This document shows, piece by piece, positions 1 to 5,722 of a stretch of DNA of 6,222 nt; position 1 is the stretch's first letter; every line of letters begins with the position of its first letter. The translations under genes and the position numbers were made by a program. The notes beneath the pieces were generated by a model. That model was not told the DNA's origin. It saw only the letters and a list, made by a program, of their open reading frames with translations, and searched no databases. This stretch comes from an uncultured Christensenella sp. (lineage in GTDB: Bacteria > Bacillota > Clostridia > Christensenellales > Borkfalkiaceae). The stretch spans positions 1-6,222 of the forward strand of contig CAJMEI010000074.1 in the NCBI GenBank assembly GCA_905212395.1. Direction: 5' to 3'.

Positions 1-395
1 TGGCGGTGCAACTGCCAACGCAATTCATTGTCTTTTACCGGCCAATACTTCCAGTCAATGTCTTCACCGTAGTTGAATGACGGCTGATATCCTTTATGGG
101 AGAAGAAAGTGTGTGATAAAGCATCATCCGCCCACTGTTGCTCTTCTTTGCTGATTGTAATCTTCTTCAAATTGATATCGGGAGTTTTCACATTGGTGCG
201 TGCACGATAGTAGTCGAGCAATGCTTTGGCCGCATCTGCATCCTTTCCTTCTTGGTGCAAAGCCTTTACCTTTTCCAAACCGGGATAATCCAGGTTAAGA
301 AGTGAGAAAACTTCATTTTTTAATTCTTGGGCATTTACTTTTCCTATGAAACACGCAAGTGTCAGCAGGAGTATATATTTAAAATTTTTATTCAT
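1..395 (-). CDS. hepC: PL12 heparin/heparan-sulfate lyase, N-terminal part (runs off left edge)
   Basis: The first 131 codons are visible, and the catalytic C-terminal part lies outside the window. The protein starts MNKNFKYILLLTLACF and has a signal peptide with likely cleavage after Val-Asn-Ala, so it should be exported to the periplasm. The mature part has the N-terminal alpha-helical domain of the heparinase II/III family: LDYPGLEKVKALHQEGK near residues 34-50, then GEDIDWKYWPVKDNELRWQLHR near residues 110-131. Known PL12 enzymes cleave heparin or heparan sulfate by beta-elimination, giving 4,5-unsaturated uronate ends, which the adjacent GH88 enzyme can remove. Only 29 bases separate it from the upstream GH88 stop, so the two are probably cotranscribed. 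The ATG at 393-395 has no Shine-Dalgarno sequence, as is usual in Bacteroides. Family assignment is strong. The exact substrate and the symbol rest on resemblance to the Bacteroides thetaiotaomicron protein. Confidence 0.87.
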   Translation of the reverse strand, partial: MNKNFKYILLLTLACFIGKVNAQELKNEVFSLLNLDYPGLEKVKALHQEGKDADAAKALLDYYRARTNVKTPDINLKKITISKEEQQWADDALSHTFFSHKGYQPSFNYGEDIDWKYWPVKDNELRWQLHR

Positions 396-424
396 AATAC
401 TTAATGTATGTCTTATTCGGATTA

Positions 425-1702
425 TTAGAGATTGTTATAACTGATGCCTTTCAGGTCCATAAAACGCTTTAAAGCCTCCAGATAATAATAATCTGCATAG
501 TTCAGGGGAGTGTCTATTTCCGAACCGTTGGGCAGGGAACCGGTGGAGTGCATCAGGATGAATCCCTGGTTCTCACCTATTTTGGCCAAATAAGCATCGC
601 TTGATAAACTCTTTAGAATTTGTTCTGCATAATCCAAGTATTTATTTCCGTCGGGTACCATTGTACTCAGCTCTATCAATGCAGAAGCGGTTACGGAAGC
701 GGCAGATGCATCACGCGGAGTTTCGTCAGTGACGGGAGCGTCATAGTCCCAGTAGGGAATTGCATCGTCTGTTTTAACACGTTCCATAATCATATCAGCC
801 ACTTTTACAGCGAAATTCAGGAAAGTGGTATCTTTTGTTTCACGATAACAGGCAGTGTAGCCGTATACAGCCCATGCTTGACCGCGTGCCCATGAAGAAT
901 CATCATTCTTTCCCTGGAATGTTTGTTTTTTTTCTACCGTACCGTCGTTGTTGTAGCTTACTACATGCCAGCAAGTATAATCCGGACGGAAATGGTTGTG
1001 CATAGTAGTCATTGCATGTTTAACGGCAATATCTTTATAAATATTGTTTCCTGTTTCTTTGGCAACATTAAACAAGAGATCCAGGTTCATCATATTATCG
1101 ATGATAACAGGGAAATTCCAAGTTCCGAAGTCCCAGGAGCGGATAGCTGCAATGGAATCGTTGAAGCGCCCGCATAAGTTGTCAGCTGTTTCTTTCATTA
1201 CTGCTGCAATAGTGTCGTTGGGAGACAGGCGCTCTGCATTTCCGTAGCTGCAGTTGACCATGAATCCTAAGTCGTGAGTACCAGTATAATAACGTACAGG
1301 ATTCAGTAAGTTAGTATATTGAATAGCCCATGTTTTAAGGGTGTCATTGCCTGTCAGTTCGTAAGCATACCATAAAGAACCCGGATAGAAACCGCTGGTC
1401 CAATCGTAAACGCTACACAAACGGCGTTTTCCCATTTGGTCGGCTGTCGGGTAGGCGCGAAGAGAGTCTTTAAAGGTCAGTGAGTCTCTTTCTAACTGTC
1501 TGCACAGAAAATTCATATCATAACCTGTACGAATGGAACGTGGAAACATTCCCGTACCACTAACCTCTTCAGCAGAAAGTTGTAATTGGGCAGAAGCTAC
1601 ATCCAGTCCTTTCTTAATCCAACTGTAGTCTTCCTTTGGAGTTGTCTGGCACGATGCAAGTGCAATGGCAACCGAAGCAAAGAGAACAAGTTTCTTTTTC
1701 AT
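425..1702 (-). CDS. GH88 unsaturated glucuronyl hydrolase, lipoprotein
   Basis: This complete 425-residue protein should hydrolyse the terminal 4,5-unsaturated uronic acid from oligosaccharides made by polysaccharide lyases. A lipoprotein signal is clear: MKKK, a hydrophobic run, then the lipobox LASC with Cys18 as the lipidated residue. The alpha/alpha-barrel features of GH88 follow. YDWTSGFYPGSLWYAYELTG lies at 99-118. HDLGF at 143-147 and IDNMMN at 201-206 hold Asp144 and Asp202, the probable equivalents of the paired catalytic aspartates of Bacillus UGL (by recall, not alignment). WARGQAWAVYGY is at 271-282, RDASAASVTASAL at 330-342, and the closing block with NYADYYYLEAL at 401-411. Length is normal for the family. 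It sits between a susD-like gene and a PL12 lyase, which fits glycosaminoglycan breakdown. A promoter box and two hairpins in the 213-bp gap before it suggest that it can be transcribed separately from susD. The start has an A-rich leader and no Shine-Dalgarno sequence. Confidence 0.94.
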   Translation of the reverse strand: MKKKLVLFASVAIALASCQTTPKEDYSWIKKGLDVASAQLQLSAEEVSGTGMFPRSIRTGYDMNFLCRQLERDSLTFKDSLRAYPTADQMGKRRLCSVYDWTSGFYPGSLWYAYELTGNDTLKTWAIQYTNLLNPVRYYTGTHDLGFMVNCSYGNAERLSPNDTIAAVMKETADNLCGRFNDSIAAIRSWDFGTWNFPVIIDNMMNLDLLFNVAKETGNNIYKDIAVKHAMTTMHNHFRPDYTCWHVVSYNNDGTVEKKQTFQGKNDDSSWARGQAWAVYGYTACYRETKDTTFLNFAVKVADMIMERVKTDDAIPYWDYDAPVTDETPRDASAASVTASALIELSTMVPDGNKYLDYAEQILKSLSSDAYLAKIGENQGFILMHSTGSLPNGSEIDTPLNYADYYYLEALKRFMDLKGISYNNL

Positions 1703-1738
1703 GTTATTTGTTGTTTAAATGTGATTGATATTAGTTGG

Positions 1739-1751
1739 TTCCGTAACGGAA
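1739..1751. repeat. Short palindrome at the predicted GH88 transcription start
   Basis: TTCCGT and ACGGAA form perfect 6-base arms around a single central base. The site overlaps the predicted start point just downstream of the -7 box, so it could be a regulator site or a small 5' mRNA structure. No known regulator site was recognised. Confidence 0.3.
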
Positions 1752-1752
1752 A

Positions 1753-1760
1753 CAAAATTA
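1753..1760 (-). promoter_or_regulatory. Bacteroides-type -7 promoter box for the GH88-PL12 unit
   Basis: On the minus strand these bases read TAATTTTG, an exact fit to the Bacteroides sigma-ABfr -7 consensus TAnnTTTG. Transcription would start near 1745, leaving a leader of about 40 bases before the GH88 ATG. No good TTTG -33 box is seen at the expected 19-21 base distance, only a weak GGGGTTT stretch near 1774-1780, so an activator may be needed. The box lies downstream of the two hairpins after susD. Confidence 0.45.
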
Positions 1761-1826
1761 AGAGTTCCTTTGTAAACCCCGTAGTAAGAATGTTGAAAAG
1801 GAAGTCAATCTATATCTTCGGAATGT

Positions 1827-1844
1827 CACTTTTGTTGAAAAGTG
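1827..1844. repeat. Second small hairpin after susD
   Basis: CACTTTT and AAAAGTG form a 7-bp stem with loop GTTG. It lies just downstream, in the minus direction, of the larger hairpin at 1852-1890. It has no T-tract after it, so it may help termination or mRNA stability rather than be a classical terminator. Confidence 0.35.
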
Positions 1845-1851
1845 TTTAGAT

Positions 1852-1890
1852 AATCTCCAATATGCTTCTGTAAGAGGCATATTGGAGATT
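1852..1890 (-). terminator. Long hairpin downstream of susD
   Basis: A perfect 14-bp inverted repeat, AATCTCCAATATGC at 1852-1865 against GCATATTGGAGATT at 1877-1890, begins 25 bases after the susD stop codon. Inside it, after one mismatch, three more bases pair around a 3-base loop. No strong T-tract follows on the minus strand, so factor-independent termination may be partial. In Bacteroides loci such hairpins after susD often lower transcription of the downstream enzyme genes or protect the susCD message. Confidence 0.6.
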
Positions 1891-1915
1891 TATTAGGAAA
1901 TAATCAGTAGGCTGA

Positions 1916-2422
1916 TTACCATTTAGGGTTTTGCTTGAATTGGGGGCATAAGTCCATCTCGCGTTGCGGAATAGGCATCAATTCATGCTTGCCTTCTTCG
2001 GTATATTGGGCAACGACATAGTTGGCTGATGAATACCAGTTCGACAGTTTGTTGGAGGTTTCTTGAATTGTTTTGTAGTAGATTCCCCAGCGTACCAAGT
2101 CTAAACGGCGGTGTCCTTCAAAAGCTAATTCGTATGCGCGCTCTTTTCGAACAGCTTCGCGGAAAGCGGCTTCATCCAGCCCTGCAGGCAGATCACAGAT
2201 AGAAGTATCGTCCGGATTACCGAAACCGCGACGGCGAACTTTGTTGATTGCATCATAAGCCTCGGTAGTCGGGCCATGCTTCCATTCATTCAATGCTTCT
2301 GCATAAAGCAGTAATACATCTGCATAACGCAACACATACCAGTTCACATTGGACTTGTCATTGTTGATAAAGCTGACAGTCTTAACATATTTATCTATAT
2401 CCCATTTTGCCGGGGTATAATT
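1916..2422 (-). CDS. SusD/RagB-like glycan-binding lipoprotein, C-terminal fragment
   Basis: This is the last 168 residues of a SusD-family protein, the outer-surface lipoprotein that captures glycans for its SusC TonB-dependent transporter. Family marks run in order: NYTPAKWDIDKYV at the broken end, NWYVLRYADVLLLYAEALNE, AINKVRRRGFG, RKERAYELAFEGHRRLDLVRWG, and the typical end LMPIPQREMDLCPQFKQNPKW before TAA. Whole SusD proteins are about 500-650 residues, so some two thirds, including the signal peptide and TPR-like part, are missing. The frame reads on past 2422 as a few lysine-rich codons to a stop at 2438-2440, but those codons belong to the foreign sequence. A GTG at 2345-2347 lies inside the conserved core and is not a true start. 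With GH88 and PL12 downstream, the likely ligand is heparin/heparan sulfate or a related glycosaminoglycan (inference). Confidence 0.9.
   Translation of the reverse strand, partial: NYTPAKWDIDKYVKTVSFINNDKSNVNWYVLRYADVLLLYAEALNEWKHGPTTEAYDAINKVRRRGFGNPDDTSICDLPAGLDEAAFREAVRKERAYELAFEGHRRLDLVRWGIYYKTIQETSNKLSNWYSSANYVVAQYTEEGKHELMPIPQREMDLCPQFKQNPKW
2416..2422. other. Junction between Bacteroides-like and Firmicutes-like DNA
   Basis: On the minus strand AATTATA at this point is read both as the Asn-Tyr of SusD (AAT TAT A..) and as the end of Lys-Ile-Ile of the TetR-like fragment (..A ATT ATA). Left of it, SusD coding is intact. Right of it, the SusD frame meets a stop at 2438-2440. From the other side, the TetR-like frame runs into SusD sequence and stops at 2395-2397. 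Base composition, codon use and ribosome-site type all change here. The exact break cannot be placed within the shared 7 bases. Confidence 0.75.
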
Positions 2423-2475
2423 TTGTTTTTCTTTTCGTTAGAACGCTCTTGTTGAGGTTGTCTTATCTTATCCAT
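2416..2475 (-). pseudogene. TetR-family regulator, N-terminal 20-residue fragment
   Basis: From ATG at 2473-2475 the minus strand encodes MDKIRQPQQERSNEKKNKII. The Q-x-R-S-x-E-K-K-x-K-I-I pattern is the usual lead-in to the first helix of TetR-family DNA-binding domains, where an Ile-Ile-Glu-Ala stretch normally follows. The reading then passes the junction into SusD sequence (PRQNGI) and stops at 2395-2397, so the helix-turn-helix and ligand domains are absent. An in-frame ATG at 2482-2484 is a second possible start. The complete gene would sit divergently from feoA and could have regulated it. The family call rests on a short N-terminus and is moderate. Confidence 0.55.
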
Positions 2476-2482
2476 ATTAAGC

Positions 2483-2511
2483 ATTATATACTAATTTGAA
2501 AAAAAAATCAA
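2483..2511 (-). promoter_or_regulatory. Sigma-A-type promoter of the divergent TetR-like gene
   Basis: On the minus strand TTGATT (2511-2506) and TATAAT (2488-2483) are separated by 17 bases, a near-consensus housekeeping promoter. Transcription would start near 2476-2477, directly at the ATG at 2475, so the message would be almost leaderless. No Shine-Dalgarno sequence precedes the ATG. Confidence 0.55.
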
Positions 2512-2521
2512 GAAATTTTTT
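2502..2521. repeat. A/T inverted repeat in the divergent promoter region
   Basis: AAAAAAT at 2502-2508 and ATTTTTT at 2515-2521 are 7-base arms with a 6-base spacer. It overlaps the -35 box of the minus-strand promoter. The arms are low in complexity, so the match may be chance in A/T-rich DNA. Confidence 0.3.
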
Positions 2522-2544
2522 ATGAATATGACGAAATATTCATA
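2521..2544. promoter_or_regulatory. Candidate operator between the two divergent promoters
   Basis: TATGAATAT at 2521-2529 and ATATTCATA at 2536-2544 form perfect 9-base arms around the spacer GACGAA. The site lies between the -35 boxes of the minus-strand (2506-2511) and plus-strand (2552-2557) promoters, where a regulator could act on both. Related pieces recur nearby: ATTCATATTTT appears again at 2601-2611, and TGAATG with CATTCA pair at 2580-2585 and 2600-2605. The pattern differs from the 7-1-7 TGATAAT-type Fur box. The regulator is unknown; the truncated TetR-like protein is one guess. Confidence 0.45.
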
Positions 2545-2551
2545 TTTTTGC

Positions 2552-2580
2552 TTGACAAGCGAATATTTTAGTGATATATT
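2552..2580 (+). promoter_or_regulatory. Strong sigma-A promoter of the feo operon
   Basis: A perfect TTGACA at 2552-2557 is followed after 17 bases by TATATT at 2575-2580, with an extended TG at 2572-2573. Transcription should start near 2586-2588, giving a leader of about 45 bases to the feoA-like start at 2631. No riboswitch-size leader is present, so control is probably by a DNA-binding protein at the nearby inverted repeats. Confidence 0.8.
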
Positions 2581-2630
2581 GAATGCGAAATTGAAGTAAC
2601 ATTCATATTTTCAACAACGGAGGAAAGAAA

Positions 2631-2843
2631 ATGCCTATAGTATTAGCTCCAGTAAATCAAGGATTAAGAATCGTAAGAATAGCAACAGACGACAAGACTA
2701 AAAAACATTTAGAGAGTTTAGGAATTACCGTAAACGGAGAAGTAACCGTGTTAGATTCCAGCGGTGGAACGGTGGTAATAAAAATAAAAGACGGGAAAAT
2801 TGCTTTGGACAGAGATTTATCCACGAAAATATTCGTAGTGTAA
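2631..2843 (+). CDS. feoA: FeoA-like protein 1
   Basis: This 70-residue protein is the first gene of the ferrous-iron operon. FeoA proteins are small cytosolic SH3-like beta-barrels thought to act on FeoB to support Fe(II) uptake. The middle and C-terminal parts, with ESLGITVNGEVTVLDSSGG followed by VVIKIKDGKIALDRDLSTKIFV, fit the FeoA fold: a turn containing LGI, then beta strands, then a conserved late block resembling the usual G-x-x-x-x-L-x-x-x-x-A region. It is more divergent than the second copy and lacks the typical arginine-rich LxxMGI segment. GGAGG at 2619-2623, seven bases before the ATG, fixes the start. The 29-base gap to the next gene places both on one message from the promoter at 2552-2580. 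Two feoA genes before feoB are common in Clostridia. Confidence 0.83.
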   Translation: MPIVLAPVNQGLRIVRIATDDKTKKHLESLGITVNGEVTVLDSSGGTVVIKIKDGKIALDRDLSTKIFVV

Positions 2844-2872
2844 ACAATTTAAAAATATAAGGAGAAATAAAT

Positions 2873-3106
2873 ATGGAAAAAACTTTGGATTTATTCACGA
2901 TAGGCGAAAGCGGAATCGTAAAATCCGTAATAGCCGAAGGAAAAATCAAAAGGCGTTTGTTCGATATGGGAATAACGCCGGGAGCTGAAATTTACATGAG
3001 AAAAAAAGCTCCGCTAGGCGACCCGATTGAAATAACGGTAAGAGGATACGAACTTACCTTGCGTAAAACAGAAGCGCTTTGTGTAAAAATGGAGATTACA
3101 AAATGA
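2873..3106 (+). CDS. feoA: Ferrous iron transport protein A (FeoA 2)
   Basis: This 77-residue protein has the classical FeoA pattern. GKIKRRLFDMGITPGAEI at about 23-40 is the basic L-x-x-MGI-x-PG block, followed by APLGDPIEITVRGYELTLRK at about 46-65 and a final EALCVKME strand. The fold is an SH3-like barrel, and the protein is a cytosolic partner of FeoB. AAGGAG at 2859-2864 sets the ATG at 2873, eight bases downstream. Its TGA overlaps the feoB ATG as ATGA at 3103-3106, which indicates translational coupling and fits the one-complex role. It is closer to well-known FeoA proteins than the copy before it. Confidence 0.93.
   Translation: MEKTLDLFTIGESGIVKSVIAEGKIKRRLFDMGITPGAEIYMRKKAPLGDPIEITVRGYELTLRKTEALCVKMEITK
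3091..3094 (+). promoter_or_regulatory. Ribosome site that decides the feoB start
   Basis: GGAG ends eight bases before the ATG at 3103. The alternative in-frame ATG at 3079 has no comparable site. Choosing 3103 gives the canonical FeoB beginning MKRFALAGNPNCGKT. Confidence 0.7.
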
Positions 3107-5418
3107 AAAGATTTGCCTTAGCAGGTAACCCTAACTGCGGAAAAACGACTTTGTTTAACTCACTAACGGGTTCTACCGCGCACGTTGGAAACTGGCCCGG
3201 CGTAACGGTTGACAAAAAGGACGGCGTTTACAAAAAGCTTGACGAAAATATTGCGATAATCGACTTACCCGGTATTTATTCTCTTTCACCCTACACGCCC
3301 GAAGAAGTAATTGCAAGAAATTACATTTTGGACGAAAAGCCAGACTGTATCATTAATATCGTAGACGCTACCAACCTAGAACGTAACCTTTATTTGACCA
3401 CTCAAATAATGGAAATAGACGTACCTATGGTAGTTGCCTTAAACATGATGGACGCAGTTGAAAAAGCAGGCGACAAAATTAACGAAAAGGAACTTGAAAA
3501 GAGATTAGGAATTCCCGTAGTTAAAATTTCCGCTCTTAAAGAAAAAGGTCTTAAAGAGTTGATGGAAAAAGCTTACGAACAAAGCAAAAATCCCCGCGAA
3601 GGAACTACGGTTTTATCGGATTCGGCAATAGCTCACTTAGTTGGCGACGTAAAAATTGCTTTAAACGGACAAAACATAGAAAATCCGTTATTCCACGCAA
3701 TCAAACTTGTTGAAAACGACAGCTTAGAAGTTGATATGCATAAAGATACCGTTAAAATGATTGACGACTTTAAGCAAACTTTCTCCGACGACATTTTCGG
3801 CGACGACTTTGAAGCTTTGGTAGCTGACGCAAGATATAAATACATATCTAAAAACTTTGCTCCCGTATTAGAACGCAAGAGTAAAGAAAAAATTAAAATG
3901 AGTAAATCGGATAAAGCCGATAAAGTATTAACTCATAAAATTTGGGGTATTCCGATTTTCTTGGTAATTTTGTTCGGTATATTCCACTTGACGTTTGCAG
4001 AAGATTTATTCTTCTTAGGCGCAATATTTAAATTGCCTACTTTAGACGAATTAGGTCTTGACCCCGAAAGCAGTTACGGCGTTAAATGGCTTGCTTGTTT
4101 CTATGACGGAGCGGTATTCTCACCGGGCGTTATAATTAACAATATTTGGAACGAAATGATGGTCGGCGAGCTATTCGGTTGGATTCAAGGACTTGTAGAA
4201 AAGAGTTCTATGCACGGTTGGGCTGTCGGTTTAATCAATAACGGTATTATAGACGGTATCGGCGCAGTTCTTTCGTTCTTACCCCCGATTTTAGTATTGT
4301 TCTTATTCTTCTCTATTTTGGAAGACAGCGGATATATGGCAAGAATTGCGTTCATTCTTGATAGAATGTTCAGAAAATTCGGTCTTTCGGGAAGAGCGTT
4401 TATGCCTATGATTATGGGATTCGGATGTTCCGTTCCTGCAATGATAAACACCAGAACGCTAGCTGACGATAAAGAAAGAACGGCAACCGTAAGGGTTATC
4501 CCTTTCTTCTCTTGCGGAGCAAAACTTCCTATTTTAACGGCAGTTGCGGGAGCAGTTGTAGCTAACGCAGGAAAAGGAAACGCTGACGTTATAACGTACG
4601 CAATGTACTTACTCGGAGTTATCGTAGCTATTTTAAGCGTACTCTTGATGAGAGCGACGACTTTAAAAGGCGATACGCCTCCGTTTATTATGGAATTACC
4701 CGCTTACCACGCGCCTCAATTTAAAAACTTGATGGCTCACCTTTGGGATAAATGCAAACATTTCGTTAAAAAAGCGTTTACCATTATCTTTGCGTCTACC
4801 ATCGTAATTTGGGTACTTTCTCACTTCTCGTTCCAATGGAAATTCTTGGAAGACGAAGAAATAAACAAAAGTATTTTAGTAGGAATCAGTCAATTATTCC
4901 AACCCTTATTTACTCCCTTAGGATTCGGAAGTCAAATAGGAGAAAACGGCTGGGTATTCGTATTAGCGACAGTTGCAGGACTTATCGCAAAAGAAAACGT
5001 TATAGCTACTTTCGGTACGCTTGCGGTTTGCTTACTTGCGTTAGGTAAAGGAAATATCGGTTCGATAGGAACTGCGGAAGACATTATCGCTAGTACCAAA
5101 GACAACGGCATTTTAGCCGTTCAAGCAATGATTTCGGCAACAGACATATCCGTACCCGCATTGATTTCGTTCATAGCGTTTAATATGACTACTATTCCTT
5201 GCTTTGCTGCGGTAGGTACTGCAAAAGCGGAATTACAAGACAAAAAACGTTTCAACTGGACGCTAGTATTTTGGATTGTAACTTCTTACTTAGTAGCAAG
5301 CATGATTTACACAATCGGTTCTTGGTGGTGGACCAGCTTTATTTGGGCGGCAGCTGTTGCCGTAGTAGTTGTACTTATAGTAATGCATAACAAAAAAACG
5401 GCTAGAAAAGGAGCGTAA
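3103..5418 (+). CDS. feoB: Ferrous iron transporter FeoB
   Basis: This 771-residue inner-membrane Fe(II) permease carries an N-terminal G-protein domain. GTPase motifs are complete: G1 GNPNCGKT (8-15), G2 with Thr35 in WPGVTV, G3 DLPG (54-57), G4 NMMD (114-117) and G5 SALKEKG (143-149). A charged helical spacer (about 170-275) acts in the family as the GDI region. The membrane part starts near residue 280 and holds the two gate halves with the conserved GFGCSVPA (439-446), PFFSCGAKLP (467-476), AKENVIATFGTL (629-640) and NMTTIPCFAAVGT (694-706), ending in a WWWTSFIW segment, a last hydrophobic helix and a basic tail. Length is usual. GGAG at 3091-3094 and the ATGA overlap with feoA choose the ATG at 3103; an in-frame ATG at 3079 would add eight residues read inside feoA. 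The next gene's ribosome site lies within its last codons. Confidence 0.97.
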   Translation: MKRFALAGNPNCGKTTLFNSLTGSTAHVGNWPGVTVDKKDGVYKKLDENIAIIDLPGIYSLSPYTPEEVIARNYILDEKPDCIINIVDATNLERNLYLTTQIMEIDVPMVVALNMMDAVEKAGDKINEKELEKRLGIPVVKISALKEKGLKELMEKAYEQSKNPREGTTVLSDSAIAHLVGDVKIALNGQNIENPLFHAIKLVENDSLEVDMHKDTVKMIDDFKQTFSDDIFGDDFEALVADARYKYISKNFAPVLERKSKEKIKMSKSDKADKVLTHKIWGIPIFLVILFGIFHLTFAEDLFFLGAIFKLPTLDELGLDPESSYGVKWLACFYDGAVFSPGVIINNIWNEMMVGELFGWIQGLVEKSSMHGWAVGLINNGIIDGIGAVLSFLPPILVLFLFFSILEDSGYMARIAFILDRMFRKFGLSGRAFMPMIMGFGCSVPAMINTRTLADDKERTATVRVIPFFSCGAKLPILTAVAGAVVANAGKGNADVITYAMYLLGVIVAILSVLLMRATTLKGDTPPFIMELPAYHAPQFKNLMAHLWDKCKHFVKKAFTIIFASTIVIWVLSHFSFQWKFLEDEEINKSILVGISQLFQPLFTPLGFGSQIGENGWVFVLATVAGLIAKENVIATFGTLAVCLLALGKGNIGSIGTAEDIIASTKDNGILAVQAMISATDISVPALISFIAFNMTTIPCFAAVGTAKAELQDKKRFNWTLVFWIVTSYLVASMIYTIGSWWWTSFIWAAAVAVVVVLIVMHNKKTARKGA

Positions 5419-5421
5419 TCT

Positions 5422-5601
5422 ATGGGAATAGCAATGGAAATACTACTTGTAATCGTATGCGTTGCGGTAGTTGTAGGAGTTTCGGTTACTGCAATAAAAA
5501 GAAAAAAGAAAGGCAAATGCGCCTTTGATTGCGGAGGAGACTGCGCTCATTGTTCTTATTGCAAAAATTCTCAAAAGAATGCAAAAAAAGACAAAAAGTA
5601 A
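5422..5601 (+). CDS. FeoB-associated Cys-rich membrane protein
   Basis: This 59-residue protein begins three bases after the feoB stop, with AAAGGAG at 5407-5413 inside the feoB end as its ribosome site. It has one membrane helix (about 5-25, ILLVIVCVAVVVGVSV), a strongly basic stretch KRKKKGK, then five cysteines at 33, 37, 41, 44 and 47 spaced C-x3-C-x3-C-x2-C-x2-C, and a lysine-rich tail. This layout is that of the small FeoB-associated Cys-rich family often found straight after feoB in Firmicutes. The positive-inside rule puts the cysteines in the cytosol. A role in holding or passing Fe(II), or a metal-sulfur site at the FeoB pore, is plausible but unproved. An internal ATG at 5434 would shorten it by four residues. 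It is followed directly by the terminator, so it is the last gene of the core operon. Confidence 0.88.
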   Translation: MGIAMEILLVIVCVAVVVGVSVTAIKRKKKGKCAFDCGGDCAHCSYCKNSQKNAKKDKK

Positions 5602-5606
5602 TTTTT

Positions 5607-5635
5607 ACTCCCGTCGTAATCGGCGGGAGTTTTTT
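5607..5635 (+). terminator. Intrinsic terminator of the feo operon
   Basis: ACTCCCGTCG at 5607-5616 pairs with CGGCGGGAGT at 5621-5630 as a 10-bp G/C-rich stem with one G-T wobble and loop TAAT, followed by an unbroken run of six T. It begins six bases after the stop of the Cys-rich gene. A T-run also precedes the stem, with A-rich coding before it. Confidence 0.93.
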
Positions 5636-5703
5636 AAATATGCCACGGAAATTTAACAAATTTTTAATTAAGTTTTTAAATATGCCACGGAAATTTAACA
5701 AAT
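5631..5703. repeat. Two 31-bp perfect direct repeats, 42-bp period
   Basis: Copies at 5631-5661 and 5673-5703 are identical over 31 bases and separated by 11 bases. Each begins TTTTTAAATATGCC, contains the core GCCACGG, and ends ATTTAACAAAT. Copy 1 starts inside the terminator T-run, and both copies are preceded by AG. Within each copy TTAAAT and ATTTAA can pair weakly around the GC-rich core. No function is recognised: a local duplication, a protein-binding site or a transcript element are possible. Confidence 0.85.
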
Positions 5704-5722
5704 CTTCAATAAGGTTCGGGAT

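Noticed and set aside
2345..2347. GTG as a real start of a short SusD-like protein
   Set aside because: The conserved SusD sequence continues upstream to about 2422, so the GTG is an internal valine of NVNWYVLRY.
2521..2544. Fur box upstream of feoA
   Set aside because: The arms TATGAATAT/ATATTCATA with a 6-base spacer do not match the TGATAAT 7-1-7 pattern, so it is reported only as an unassigned operator candidate.
2416..2630. Genuine insertion of a feo operon into a Bacteroides locus as a mobile island
   Set aside because: No transposase, integrase, terminal inverted repeats, target duplication or tRNA attachment site is visible, and both genes at the join are truncated, so a chimera is preferred.
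5631..5703. CRISPR mini-array
   Set aside because: Only two copies, an 11-base A/T spacer, and no cas genes. Spacer length is far too short.
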